From NCBI GenBank assembly GCA_018380885.1, contig JAGZSY010000001.1:1-64000 (forward strand): a DNA stretch of 64,000 nt, in the 5' to 3' direction. Position numbers and translations under genes: made by a program. This DNA comes from Enterocloster asparagiformis. Its GTDB lineage: Bacteria > Bacillota > Clostridia > Lachnospirales > Lachnospiraceae. Every line of letters starts with the position of its first letter. Positions within the stretch are counted from its first letter, which is position 1. The notes beneath the pieces are model-generated. The model saw only the letters and a list, made by a program, of their open reading frames with translations, did not search any database and was not told where the DNA came from. This document shows positions 1-8,169 of the stretch, in pieces.

Positions 1-437
1 TTTCAACCGGAGTGACGATTGACTGTAATGAATCTTTAAAATTAAAAATTGGGGACACTATTTATACAAACTTATATACACCTATGATGGAAGTTCTTTT
101 TGACGATGTTGGCGAACATGATTTATTACACCCATGTTGCCGACCAGAAATGTATGATTATTTCTACCATAATGGTAAAGGACATCGAAACTGTTTTGAT
201 AATATCAATAATGCCCTCGAAGAACAACGGCCAATTATTACACCTGTCAATCTGTTTATGCACACGAAAATCAATACTAACGGTAATATCTCAGTAGAAA
301 AGCCTGTTTCTAAAGCTGGAGATAAAATCATATTAAAAGCATTGTTGAATATCACATTGGGAATTGCTGCTTGCAGTGTTTCTGAAAGCCAATGCAATAG
401 TGGCAAATGTTCATCTGTAAAAGTAATCATTGACTAA
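1..437 (+). CDS. DUF1989 / urea carboxylase-associated family protein, 3' part
   Basis: The reading frame is open to the left edge (codons from base 3), so only about 144 C-terminal residues are visible; the family is usually near 200. Family hallmarks are the HDLLHPCCRPEMYDYF segment, a GHRNCFDN segment, PVNLFMHTKIN and a late Cys-rich stretch (ACSVSESQCNSGKC). Such proteins often sit beside urea/guanidine carboxylation or nitrogen-compound genes; the biochemical role of this copy is not known. A GTG at 12 could be mistaken for a start, but homology extends upstream of it. The gene is clearly more AT-rich than everything after base 440, suggesting a different origin. Confidence 0.7.
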   Translation, partial: STGVTIDCNESLKLKIGDTIYTNLYTPMMEVLFDDVGEHDLLHPCCRPEMYDYFYHNGKGHRNCFDNINNALEEQRPIITPVNLFMHTKINTNGNISVEKPVSKAGDKIILKALLNITLGIAACSVSESQCNSGKCSSVKVIID

Positions 438-510
438 CGCAAATTCCGGTTTATCGAGCTGATTAGGTGTGCCCTATTGGTTAAAGGCGTACTTGCATAG
501 CCGGGGAAAT

Positions 511-591
511 AGCAAAGCCGGCCGAGCCGGTCAACGGTCAAGATGAACGGCGCTTACAGCGCCGCCGTTGACAGCCTGGCCCGTCTTTGCT
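511..591. repeat. Large nested inverted repeat
   Basis: Three nested perfect arm pairs share one axis: AGCAAAG (511-517) with CTTTGCT (585-591), GTCAACGG (530-537) with CCGTTGAC (565-572), and CGGCGCT (548-554) with AGCGCCG (558-564), loop TAC. Imperfect pairing joins the outer and middle arms. It could fold as a long RNA hairpin or a DNA cruciform. No U-tract follows, so it is not a simple terminator. Confidence 0.6.
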
Positions 592-604
592 GGTGGGTAA
601 TTAA

Positions 605-635
605 GGCAGGAAAGCCCTAAAATAGCTTTCCTGCC
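605..635. terminator. Hairpin, possible weak terminator
   Basis: A perfect 11-bp stem, GGCAGGAAAGC (605-615) with GCTTTCCTGCC (625-635), encloses a 9-nt loop and is followed by CATTTCAATTTT. The T-run is interrupted, so terminator function is only possible. Confidence 0.4.
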
Positions 636-877
636 CATTTCAATTTTGAGAGGAGAACCGGCCAAAAATCAAAATGACAGCGGCCGGGCACTTTGAGGGC
701 ATGGCCGCCTTGTCTACCCATTCAGCGGGGCGGAGGGCGGCGGCTATGCCGTGGCCTTCTCAATGCAAAAGACGGGCTATCAGCTTACCGTCGATAGCCC
801 GCCTTTTGTTGTCACATTCCGCTTGCCGACTGCCCAATCTGAATGTTTCTCAATACTTCCTTATTGGGTGTCAGCCT

Positions 878-1324
878 TTACGCTTCCCCCTTTTCTTCCC
901 CGTACAACGTGGCCTCGATGATCTCCACAGCATCCTTTATGCAGTCCGGGCAGGTGCGGATCGCCTTTTTCTCCGGCGTATCCAGGCCCTTGAGCTCCCG
1001 GCAGATCACGGTGCCGTTCTGATCCTTGAACGCCTTCACGCAGGCCCTGGCGTCCTTGTAGGTGACGGCCTTGGAGTTGGGATGCTCTAAGTCGGCGGTG
1101 CTGCACTTTAAGCCCGCCAGCACGGTGGCGGCGGAGATGGCCCCGCAGGTTCCCTCCATGCCGCCCATTCCCAGGCCCAGTCCCTCAGTTACGCGGAACA
1201 AGGTTTTCTCGTCTAAGTCCACGTGGTCGAGGAAAGCGAAACAGACGGACTGGCAGCAGTTGTAGCCTCTCTCGTGGTAGTCGGTTGCGATCTGGTAGCG
1301 GTCCTTTTTTGTATGTTCTGTCAT
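878..1324 (-). CDS. C_GCAxxG_C_C family redox protein
   Basis: 148 aa, cytosolic. It shows the cysteine pattern of the C_GCAxxG_C_C family: an early RGYNCCQSV pair, a central GTCGAISAA segment after a glycine-rich GLGLGMGG run, then VICREL and a late CPDC. Members are thought to be redox-active proteins, often near electron-transfer or metal genes, but no single reaction is established. ATG at 1324 follows a GAAGGGAG ribosome site. It ends 30 bases after the beginning of the downstream side of ywaF (1355) and runs in the same direction, so the two may be co-transcribed with ywaF first. Confidence 0.75.
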   Translation of the reverse strand: MTEHTKKDRYQIATDYHERGYNCCQSVCFAFLDHVDLDEKTLFRVTEGLGLGMGGMEGTCGAISAATVLAGLKCSTADLEHPNSKAVTYKDARACVKAFKDQNGTVICRELKGLDTPEKKAIRTCPDCIKDAVEIIEATLYGEEKGEA

Positions 1325-1354
1325 TGCAGTGATTCTCCCTTCAGGTAAAGTTTT

Positions 1355-2125
1355 TTATGTGGTTCGCCGGATGCGGGCGCAGGCCAGGTGGCAGATAAAG
1401 CCGCCCAGAACCACGCCGGTCAGATAGATCAAATTTCCGGCGGTGATGCCGATTTCCAGGGCGATCTGGTGAAAGACGATCTGCCCGTTGGGGTAGTAGG
1501 GGCTGATATAAAACATGTCCGCGTCCCCGTAGGGATGCGCGGCCACGTTGATGAACATGGCTGCGGCGCAGCAGGCCCCAAAGAGGGGCAGCGTGGAGGC
1601 GAAGGCTCCCGGCTCCCGGCCGGCTTCGCCGCTCCCTGCGCAGTACAGGGCCAGGAAGATCAGCGTGAAATGCCAGCACAGTCCATGAAGGGTCAGCGCC
1701 CAGTAGGGGTGCAGCAGGCCCGAGGGCTCCGCCAGGGCCATCACGCCGCCCAACAGGCCGTAGTCCTGGATAAAGGTGCAGACGATCCGCCGGGCCCGCG
1801 CAAATTTCGGCCCGGACAGCAGGGGCGTGACCAGACACAGATACATAGGGACGCTGCAGAGCTGGAAGGGAAAATACCACCAGTCGTAGCTTTGGCCGTT
1901 CACAACGTAGTATAAGAAGCCCTGCTTGTAGAGCTCGCTGGCCGCCAGTATCAGTCCGCAGACAAACAGGACGTGTTTCCTGCGGCCGGCTGCCAGCCGG
2001 CGGGCCGCCCAAATGGCGGCGCAGACGCCCAGGGCCGTGATTGATAAGTGGAAAAGCGAATATGGAACAGGCGTCTGCATGGGCCGCGCAGACGCCTGGA
2101 AAAAACGTTGGAGCAAATCCTGCAT
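1355..2125 (-). CDS. YwaF family (TIGR02206) integral membrane protein
   Basis: 256 aa with about seven hydrophobic segments spread over the whole length. The conserved WWYFPFQLCSVPMYLC stretch and the later GLCWHFTLIF and PNGQIVFHQIALEIG segments fit the YwaF/TMEM164-like family. Function is not established in bacteria. ATG at 2125 is preceded by GGGAGGCAG. It reads away from the DMT gene at 2400 and toward the C_GCAxxG_C_C gene. Confidence 0.75.
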   Translation of the reverse strand: MQDLLQRFFQASARPMQTPVPYSLFHLSITALGVCAAIWAARRLAAGRRKHVLFVCGLILAASELYKQGFLYYVVNGQSYDWWYFPFQLCSVPMYLCLVTPLLSGPKFARARRIVCTFIQDYGLLGGVMALAEPSGLLHPYWALTLHGLCWHFTLIFLALYCAGSGEAGREPGAFASTLPLFGACCAAAMFINVAAHPYGDADMFYISPYYPNGQIVFHQIALEIGITAGNLIYLTGVVLGGFICHLACARIRRTT

Positions 2126-2399
2126 GAGATCACTGCCTCCCGTTGGCCGGTTTAAGCGTATCAGCGCGCCGGACCGTGCCGTTTTGCCCGCCGGATTAGA
2201 GCGGACGGGCGCCTGCCATGTCTGCCGCTGTGGTAACGCTTTGAAACCGCGCCGCCAACCGGCAGATTGATGACAAATATTGCGTTTTCTTATTATACAT
2301 CAGAACGGAAATGCTGTAAAGAGCGGCTTGTATAGAATCCATGGCGTCTGGATATCCTAACCACATTGAATCTTATGGGAAAGGCAGGAAATACGGACA

Positions 2400-2825
2400 A
2401 TGGGAATTATCATTGCGTTGATTTCAGGTGCCCTGATGAGTATACAGGGCGTTTTTAACACCGAGGTGACGGACCAGACCAGCATCTGGGTGGCGGCAGG
2501 CTGGGTACAGCTCACCGCTTTTATCACCTGCGTGGCGATCTGGCTCTTTACCGGGCGGCAGCCCATCGGCGGATTGATGGACGTGACGCCCCGCTATGTG
2601 ATGCTGGGCGGAATCATGGGAGCCCTGATCACCTACACCGTGGTCCGCAGCATGAGCGGCTTAGGACCGGCCCAGGCTTCCATCCTGATCGTGGTGTCGC
2701 AGATTGTGGTAGCCTACTGCATCGAGCTGTTCGGCCTCTTCGGCGTGGACAAGGCGGATTTTGAGTGGCGCAAGCTGATCGGCGCAGCGGTGGCTGTGGC
2801 GGGAATCATTATATTCCGAAAATAG
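2400..2825 (+). CDS. DMT-superfamily half-size transporter (YdcZ/DUF606 type)
   Basis: 141 aa with about five membrane helices. It begins directly with a hydrophobic helix (GIIIALISGALMSIQG) containing the family-typical NTEVTDQTS turn, and ends with a helix and a short basic tail (IIFRK). The length matches the 140-150 aa five-helix DUF606 proteins, which are expected to work as dimers exporting or importing small metabolites. Substrate unknown. The ribosome site (GGCAGG) is weak. Confidence 0.75.
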   Translation: MGIIIALISGALMSIQGVFNTEVTDQTSIWVAAGWVQLTAFITCVAIWLFTGRQPIGGLMDVTPRYVMLGGIMGALITYTVVRSMSGLGPAQASILIVVSQIVVAYCIELFGLFGVDKADFEWRKLIGAAVAVAGIIIFRK

Positions 2826-2972
2826 AGTATGAAAATGCCGGTTCTCCCGGCACGCAGAGGTCCCCCGCGCCTGTGGCGCAGGGGATTTTTTTGAATGCAA
2901 TGGGGGGAAGCGGCGCAGGCACGTCCGGGCGGGGTTCTGCGTATGATAAGAGAAAAGGGACAAGGAGAGACT

Positions 2973-3731
2973 ATGAACGATATCACGAGAGTACACCCGC
3001 GGCTGCAGGAGCTGGCCGCTCAGTGGCAGAGGGAGTGTTCGGCCCAGCGCATCGGCGTGGCCATATCAGAAACCCTGCGGACGGTTCAGGAGCAGGATAT
3101 GCTGTACGCCCAGGGCAGAACCAGGCCGGGGAATATTGTGACCAACGCCCGGGGCAGCGATTACCGCTCCCAGCATCAGTGGGGCATCGCCCTGGATTTT
3201 TACCTGGTCATGGATGTGGACGGGGATGGAAAAACCAGCGACGACAGCTTTAACGACAGCAAAGGCGGATTTGAGAAGGCGGCGGCTATTGCAAAAACCG
3301 TGGGCCTGGCCTGGGGCGGAGACTGGTCCAGCCTGGTGGATAAACCCCATCTGTATCTGCCGGACTGGGGTAGCACGCCCACCAAGCTGATCGAGACCTA
3401 CGGCACGCCTGAAGCGTTTATGAAAACCTGGAGACAGCAGCCGGGATGGATGCGCAACGACAGCGGCTACTGGTACCGCAGGGAGGATAACAGCTATCCT
3501 GCGGACCAATGGTGTATCATCAACCATCATTGGTACCTGTTCGACCGTTCGGGCTATATGGTGACCGGGTGGCATCGCTGGGACGGAGTGGCCTGCGATC
3601 CGGCCGACGGGTCCGGGGATTGGTATTTCCTGGACAACACGGTGGACGGGCCGCTGGAAGGGGCCTGCTGGCACACCAGAGACAACGGGGCCCAGGAGAT
3701 CTGGTATGTGGACCAGGAGAATCAGCTGTAA
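2973..3731 (+). CDS. M15 family peptidoglycan peptidase with C-terminal wall-binding repeats
   Basis: 252 aa. The N-terminal half carries the M15 zinc signature SxHxxGxAxD (SQHQWGIALD, near residues 69-78) and the second His in KPHLYL, as in VanY/CwlK-type L-Ala-D-Glu endopeptidases. After residue 155 come aromatic repeats (GYWYRREDN, HHWYLFDRSGYMVTGWH) resembling cell-wall (choline-binding-like) repeats. There is no signal peptide, as in phage endolysins that need a holin or lysis to reach the wall. ATG at 2973 has an AAGGAGAGA ribosome site; the frame is open further upstream but without one. A strong terminator follows. Confidence 0.8.
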   Translation: MNDITRVHPRLQELAAQWQRECSAQRIGVAISETLRTVQEQDMLYAQGRTRPGNIVTNARGSDYRSQHQWGIALDFYLVMDVDGDGKTSDDSFNDSKGGFEKAAAIAKTVGLAWGGDWSSLVDKPHLYLPDWGSTPTKLIETYGTPEAFMKTWRQQPGWMRNDSGYWYRREDNSYPADQWCIINHHWYLFDRSGYMVTGWHRWDGVACDPADGSGDWYFLDNTVDGPLEGACWHTRDNGAQEIWYVDQENQL

Positions 3732-3741
3732 TTGAAAAGTG

Positions 3742-3783
3742 ACCGCAGGCCGCCGAAGATTTTCCGGCGGCCTGCGGTTTGTC
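3742..3783 (+). terminator. Intrinsic terminator after the M15 peptidase
   Basis: A perfect 14-bp GC-rich stem (ACCGCAGGCCGCCG, 3742-3755, pairing with 3765-3778), 9-nt loop and a short T-run after the stem, with A residues before it, so it could act in both directions. Confidence 0.75.
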
Positions 3784-3984
3784 CGCCGCGGCCCTGTTCT
3801 TCTGCACATTTGGCCGGATTCATACCCGCGGCCGCTTATCTATAAAATTTGCCTAAAATGTTGGAAAACAAGGCGGAAAATTAGTTTCCCCTTTTCCGGA
3901 AATAGGGCTTGTTTTTACCCCGGGATTTCGTTAGAATAATATTATCAGGCTGAGATGGCGTCCCGTCCGGAAGGAGGGAGACCA

Positions 3985-4797
3985 TTGAAATTGAATCTGA
4001 AGTCACTGAAACGCATGAAAATGATGGCGGTTGTGCTGGGAATGGCGGCCGCGGGGGTCTGCTACGGCTGCAATTCGAGCCGGCAGGCGGACCATATGGA
4101 AATTGTTCTGGAAGCGGAATCCGGCGCTGCGCAGGCAGCCGGTTCAGAGGATGGGAGAGAAACGTCTGCGGGCCGGGAGGCGCCGCAGGGAGAGCGCAGC
4201 GCGCAGCAGTCCGCCGGGAGCGAACCGGAGGGAAGAACCGGGCCGGGAGACGGCCAGGAACCGGAAGCTGATGCGGCGGCCGGGCAAAAGCCGCCTGAGA
4301 CAGGCGCTGCGGGGACGTCCCATCCCATATATTTTGTGCACGTCTGCGGAGCGGTTGTAAATCCAGGGGTCTACGGGATGGAGCCGGGCAGCCGGATATA
4401 CGAGGCGGTGGATCAGGCCGGAGGTTTCGGGCCGGATGCGGCCCAGTCCTATTTAAACCTGGCCCAGGAGATCGGCGACGGCATGAAGATCCAGGTGCCC
4501 ACAAAGCAGCAGGCCGAGGAGTGGGAGAAAAGCGGGCGCGCCGGCATTTTGGCCGGGCCTGTTTCAACCGGCGACGGTTTGCAGGCGGACGGTGCCGGCC
4601 AGAGCCGGAAGGTCAATTTAAATACTGCCGGCAAGGAAGAGCTGATGACGCTAAAGGGCATCGGCGAATCCAAGGCCGAGGACATTATCCGTTACCGCCA
4701 GACCTGCGGTCCCTTTGAGCGGATCGAGGACATTATGAATATTTCCGGAATTAAGGATGCGGCATTTCAGAAGATAAAAGATTCAATCACGGTGTGA
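3985..4797 (+). CDS. ComEA-like SLBB/helix-hairpin-helix lipoprotein
   Basis: 270 aa from TTG at 3985, chosen because AAGGAGGGAG lies just upstream (3971-3980). An N-terminal basic/hydrophobic segment ends in GVCYGC, a plausible lipobox. A long low-complexity linker rich in A, G, E and Q (about residues 35-110) is followed by an SLBB domain (YFVHVCGAVVNPGVY) and a C-terminal double helix-hairpin-helix (NLNTAGKEELMTLKGIGESKAE...). This is the layout of ComEA, the outer-face DNA receptor of competence. No comEC or comEB is adjacent, so a competence role is inferred from domains only. Confidence 0.8.
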   Translation: MKLNLKSLKRMKMMAVVLGMAAAGVCYGCNSSRQADHMEIVLEAESGAAQAAGSEDGRETSAGREAPQGERSAQQSAGSEPEGRTGPGDGQEPEADAAAGQKPPETGAAGTSHPIYFVHVCGAVVNPGVYGMEPGSRIYEAVDQAGGFGPDAAQSYLNLAQEIGDGMKIQVPTKQQAEEWEKSGRAGILAGPVSTGDGLQADGAGQSRKVNLNTAGKEELMTLKGIGESKAEDIIRYRQTCGPFERIEDIMNISGIKDAAFQKIKDSITV

Positions 4798-4897
4798 CAG
4801 AATCCGCCGGGCGTGTGCTCCGGACGCAGGACCGTTAAAGTCCGCGCCCGGAGTCTCGCTGTTTATGCCTGACCGATAGGATGAGACGACAGACGGC

Positions 4898-4918
4898 GCT
4901 TTTCCGCAACGGAAAAGC
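4898..4918 (+). other. Perfect short hairpin between comEA-like gene and response regulator
   Basis: GCTTTTCCG (4898-4906), loop CAA, CGGAAAAGC (4910-4918). It is followed by TTGATTGTG rather than a T-run, so it may be a poor terminator for the upstream gene or a structured leader of the regulator gene starting at 4982. Confidence 0.4.
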
Positions 4919-4981
4919 TTGATTGTGCAGCGGACCGCGGGCTAGGCCCGGGGACCTGCGGATAGAGTAAGGGGAATTGGA

Positions 4982-5689
4982 ATGGCAAAAATCTTAGTGG
5001 TAGACGATGAAAAATTGATTGTTAAGGGAATCCGCTTCAGTTTGGAGCAGGAGGGCATGGAGGTGGACTGCGCCTACGACGGCGAGGAGGCCATCGAGCT
5101 GGCGAAAAAGACGGAGTACGACATGGTGCTGCTGGACGTGATGCTGCCCAAGCATGACGGCTACGAGGTGTGTCAGGCGATCAGGGAATTTTCCGACATG
5201 CCTATTATCATGCTCACGGCCAAGGGCGGGGATATGGATAAAATCCTGGGCCTGGAGTACGGGGCCGACGATTACATCAGCAAGCCCTTTAACATTTTAG
5301 AGGTAAAGGCAAGGATCAAGGCGATCATGCGCCGCAGCGGCAAGAACCGCAAAAACCGCAAGGATGAGCAGAACAACCACGTAATCGGCGCCGGCGATCT
5401 GAAGATGGATACGGAGAGCCGCCGGGTGTATATTGCCGGTAGGGAGATCAACCTGACGGCCAAGGAGTTCGACCTGCTGGAGCTTTTGGTGCGCAATCCC
5501 AACAAGGTGTACAGCCGCGAGGCGCTTCTGACCTATGTGTGGGGCAACCGGGCCATGGACAGCGGCGATGTCCGCACCGTGGACGTTCACGTGCGCAGGC
5601 TCAGGGAGAAGATCGAGCCCAGCCCCAGCGATCCCAAGTTTGTGCACACCAAATGGGGCGTGGGTTATTATTTTCACGTAAAAGGCTGA
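4982..5689 (+). CDS. OmpR/PhoB-family response regulator
   Basis: 235 aa. Receiver domain at 1-120 with acidic pair D8-D9, phospho-acceptor D52 (LLDVMLPK), T79 and K101 (SKPF); a basic linker (KNRKNRK) leads to a winged-helix DNA-binding domain (about 135-232) with the usual EFDLLELL and TVDVHVRRLREKIE segments. The ribosome site (AAGGGGAATT) precedes ATG 4982. No histidine kinase gene lies on either side: the next gene is an acetyltransferase. It is therefore an orphan regulator here, probably served by a kinase encoded elsewhere. Confidence 0.9.
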   Translation: MAKILVVDDEKLIVKGIRFSLEQEGMEVDCAYDGEEAIELAKKTEYDMVLLDVMLPKHDGYEVCQAIREFSDMPIIMLTAKGGDMDKILGLEYGADDYISKPFNILEVKARIKAIMRRSGKNRKNRKDEQNNHVIGAGDLKMDTESRRVYIAGREINLTAKEFDLLELLVRNPNKVYSREALLTYVWGNRAMDSGDVRTVDVHVRRLREKIEPSPSDPKFVHTKWGVGYYFHVKG

Positions 5690-5705
5690 GAGAGGATTTT
5701 GACAG

Positions 5706-6218
5706 ATGGAACAGAGTACGGACAAGGAATACACGATCCGCTTCGCGCGGCCGGAGGATTTGGAGGCGGTGACACAGGTGGAGGCGGAGTGCTTTCCCGC
5801 GGCGGAGGCGGCGGGAAGAGAGAGCTTTCGGGCGCGCCTGGCGGCGTTTCCGGAGAGCTTTCTGGTGGCGGAGCGCGCTGAGGACGGCCGAATCATCGGC
5901 TTTATCAACGGAGCGGTGACGGATGCCAGGACCATTTCCGACGATATGTTTGAGCATGCGGATCTACATAATCCAAACGGAGCCTACCAGAGCATCTTCG
6001 GCCTGGATGTGATCGGGGAGTTCCGCTGCCGGGGAGTGGCGGCGGCGCTGATGAACCGGATGATCGAGACGGCGCGGGAGCGCGGAAAAAAGGGCCTGAT
6101 CCTGACCTGCAAGGATCGGCTGATCCACTATTACCAGCGGTTCGGCTATGTGAACCTGGGCGTGTCCGCGTCCGTACACGGGGGCGCGGTGTGGTACGAC
6201 ATGCTGTTGGAGTTCTAG
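5706..6218 (+). CDS. GNAT family N-acetyltransferase
   Basis: 170 aa single GNAT domain. It starts with YTIRFARPEDLEAVTQVEAECFP, has the acetyl-CoA-binding region around VIGEFRCRGVAAALMNRMIETA (residues 99-120) and a YYQRFGYVNLG late motif. The substrate cannot be told. It starts 16 bases after the response regulator and ends 3 bases before rlmH, so the three are probably one transcript. Confidence 0.85.
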   Translation: MEQSTDKEYTIRFARPEDLEAVTQVEAECFPAAEAAGRESFRARLAAFPESFLVAERAEDGRIIGFINGAVTDARTISDDMFEHADLHNPNGAYQSIFGLDVIGEFRCRGVAAALMNRMIETARERGKKGLILTCKDRLIHYYQRFGYVNLGVSASVHGGAVWYDMLLEF

Positions 6219-6221
6219 GCC

Positions 6222-6701
6222 ATGAAGATAACGCTGATAACCGTGGGTAAGATCAAGGAGCGGTACTTTGAGGACGCCATAAAAGAATATTCCAAGCGGC
6301 TCAGCCGCTACTGCAAGCTGGAGATCGTCCAGGTGCCGGACGAAAAGACGCCGGACGGGGCCGGCGAAGCCCTGGAGGCGCAGATTCGGGATAAGGAGGG
6401 ACAGCGCATTCTCGCCCAGGTGAAGGACGGAACCTATGTGATCGCCCTGGCCATCGAGGGGGAGATGCTGGACTCCGTGGAGCTTTCCCGGAAGATTTCC
6501 CGTCTGGGCGTGGAGGGCAAGAGCCAGATCGCCTTTGTGATCGGCGGCTCCCTGGGCCTGTCCCCTGAGGTGATGTCCCGGGCAGACTACGCCTTGAGCT
6601 TTTCCAGAATGACGTTCCCGCATCAACTGATGCGGGTTGTTTTGCTGGAACAGATTTACCGTGGCTTTCGGATCGCGGCGGGGGAACCGTACCACAAGTA
6701 G
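6222..6701 (+). CDS. rlmH: 23S rRNA (pseudouridine-1915-N3)-methyltransferase RlmH
   Basis: 159 aa, the normal RlmH length. A SPOUT-class methyltransferase that methylates pseudouridine 1915 in helix 69 of 23S rRNA in the assembled ribosome. The start [16 protein letters not shown], the SAM-binding knot segment [10 protein letters not shown] and the C-terminal [13 protein letters not shown]...YRGFRI...PYHK are strongly conserved. It is the last gene of its strand run. Confidence 0.97.
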   Translation: MKITLITVGKIKERYFEDAIKEYSKRLSRYCKLEIVQVPDEKTPDGAGEALEAQIRDKEGQRILAQVKDGTYVIALAIEGEMLDSVELSRKISRLGVEGKSQIAFVIGGSLGLSPEVMSRADYALSFSRMTFPHQLMRVVLLEQIYRGFRIAAGEPYHK

Positions 6702-6802
6702 GCGCGTGAGCGGCGGGGCGTGGACGGCGGCGCTCTGCGGAAAATCGGCCGTTCCGGCAGCTTGGGGCCTGTCACGCTGCGGCGCAATCCATATCATAGC
6801 AA

Positions 6803-6843
6803 AAGGTCCCGTGGAGGCGGCTACAACAGCCGTCCCGGGACCT
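6803..6843 (-). terminator. Terminator of the minus-strand desulfidase/deacylase/permease operon
   Basis: On the minus strand the stem AGGTCCCG/CGGGACCT, with inner pairing of CGGCT/AGCCG, ends in CCTTTTGCTATG. It lies 45-85 bases past the stop at 6887. A second GC-rich inverted repeat (GGGCGC/GCGCCC, about 6852-6880) sits between. Confidence 0.6.
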
Positions 6844-6886
6844 CTTGCAATGGGCGCTGGGCGTAAACCCGGCGCCCATTGCGCGC

Positions 6887-8164
6887 TCAGACGCTTTTTT
6901 TCTCTTCCAATATTTCTACAATGGTCCGCTCCGTGCCTTCCATTCCCGGGGAGGCGATCCGCCCCATGTTGCGCATGGTTTCCTCGGGCGTGGAGCCGTT
7001 GATTCCGTGAACCTTGTCGATGGACACGCCGCTCATGGCCATTTTCGCCGAGGCGAAGGCCGCGTCCACCGCCACGATCCCTTTCATGACGCAGCCCTGG
7101 TTGCCGCCGTCACAGATCATGCCGGTGATGCTGCTGGCCATATTGCGGATTGCGCGCTCCATCATTTCCACGGTGCCGCCTTTTAAATGGATCAGGCCGC
7201 AGGCCGTTCCGGTTCCCGCCGCAATGGCGCAGCCGCAGAAGGCGGACAGTTTACCGGAGTATTCTTTGATGTACATGCAGACCAGATAGCTGAGGGCGGT
7301 GGCGCGCAGCAGGGCCTCCTGGGAATATCCGCCCACCTGACAGGCCGCGTAGAGCGGCAGGGTGGCGATGATGCCGTGGGCCCCTGAACCTGTGATGCTC
7401 ATGGCGGGCCGGTTCAGACCGGTTACCCGGGCCTCGATGGCGGCGTTGCACAGCAGGGAAGCTGTCTTTTGCTCGTCCTGTGAGAACACCGACGCTTCGT
7501 TGCAGGCCAGGAGATAGGGCGCGTATACGGCCTTCGGGTTGTTGAGCCCCTCCTCAAACAGCGCCAGGTTCATGGTGTAGGCTTCCGCGATAAAACGGAT
7601 CTCCTCAACGGGCACGCTGTCCGCGTACTCCGCCAGCTGACGTAAGCTGTATTGGTGGATGGAGGGCAGTCCGCGGTCCTCGGCTGCCGGTCCCTGCTCC
7701 TTCTCAAATATTATCTTGCCATTTGCCGCAATCCTCACGATATTGGTGTGGGCGTCCCGGATGGTGACGGTGGCTTCCCCCTCCCGGGCGATCACCTGGG
7801 CTTCGATGAAGATTCGGCTGCTGATCCCGCTCATTTCCACGGAAATCCTGCCCTGCTCCACCAGGCGGAGGGCTTTTTCGCCCGCCTCGGGGGATATGCC
7901 CTCCAGGCATTCCAGGCCTTTGGACGCATCCGCCGCCACTGCGCCCAGGGCAGCGGCGTGGTAGTTGCCCACCCGGCTGCTGCCGGGAATCCCGCAGGTA
8001 AAGGCGTTCTTGAACATTCCGCTGTTCAAGCGCAGGTTCACCTTCTGAATCTCGCCGCCCGCGTGGGAGCGGGCCGTGGCCACGGCAAAGGCGATGGCTC
8101 CCGGCTCTGTGACGCCCAGAGCCGGTCTCATATCTTCTTGAATCAGTTGTGTCAAAGCGTGCAT
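6887..8164 (-). CDS. L-cysteine desulfidase / serine dehydratase alpha-like protein (UPF0597, CyuA/YhaM family)
   Basis: 425 aa. The family includes CyuA/CdsB enzymes that split L-cysteine to pyruvate, ammonia and sulfide using an iron-sulfur cluster. The C-terminal cysteines in AFCGCAIAAGTG and ICDGGNQGCVMKG fit cluster ligands. The N-terminal family motif, usually GCTEP, reads GVTEP here (Val18), so the Cys proposed as cluster ligand/base in archaeal desulfidase is missing; substrate may differ (serine or another amino acid). ATG 8164 has an AGGTGA site and begins 5 bases after the deacylase stop. It is third in the permease-deacylase-desulfidase operon. Confidence 0.8.
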   Translation of the reverse strand: MHALTQLIQEDMRPALGVTEPGAIAFAVATARSHAGGEIQKVNLRLNSGMFKNAFTCGIPGSSRVGNYHAAALGAVAADASKGLECLEGISPEAGEKALRLVEQGRISVEMSGISSRIFIEAQVIAREGEATVTIRDAHTNIVRIAANGKIIFEKEQGPAAEDRGLPSIHQYSLRQLAEYADSVPVEEIRFIAEAYTMNLALFEEGLNNPKAVYAPYLLACNEASVFSQDEQKTASLLCNAAIEARVTGLNRPAMSITGSGAHGIIATLPLYAACQVGGYSQEALLRATALSYLVCMYIKEYSGKLSAFCGCAIAAGTGTACGLIHLKGGTVEMMERAIRNMASSITGMICDGGNQGCVMKGIVAVDAAFASAKMAMSGVSIDKVHGINGSTPEETMRNMGRIASPGMEGTERTIVEILEEKKSV

Positions 8165-8169
8165 ATGGT

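Larger units (their letters stand above)
438..877. other. Non-coding stretch with strong hairpins; possible mobile-element remnant
   Basis: No convincing gene is seen. The stretch holds a large nested inverted repeat (511-591) and a simple hairpin (605-635). One short frame near 740-870 contains a peptide-like run (GGYAVAFSMQKTGYQLTV) without a start or ribosome site in frame; it looks like a gene fragment, perhaps of a mobile element. It marks the border between the AT-rich gene to the left and GC-rich chromosome to the right. The mobile-element reading is inference. Confidence 0.35.

Noticed and set aside
674..1090. 138-codon plus-strand frame
   Set aside because: Overlaps the C_GCAxxG_C_C gene on the other strand and shows no family features.
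4798..4981. Riboswitch before the response regulator
   Set aside because: Only one short hairpin is visible and no known aptamer core was recognised.
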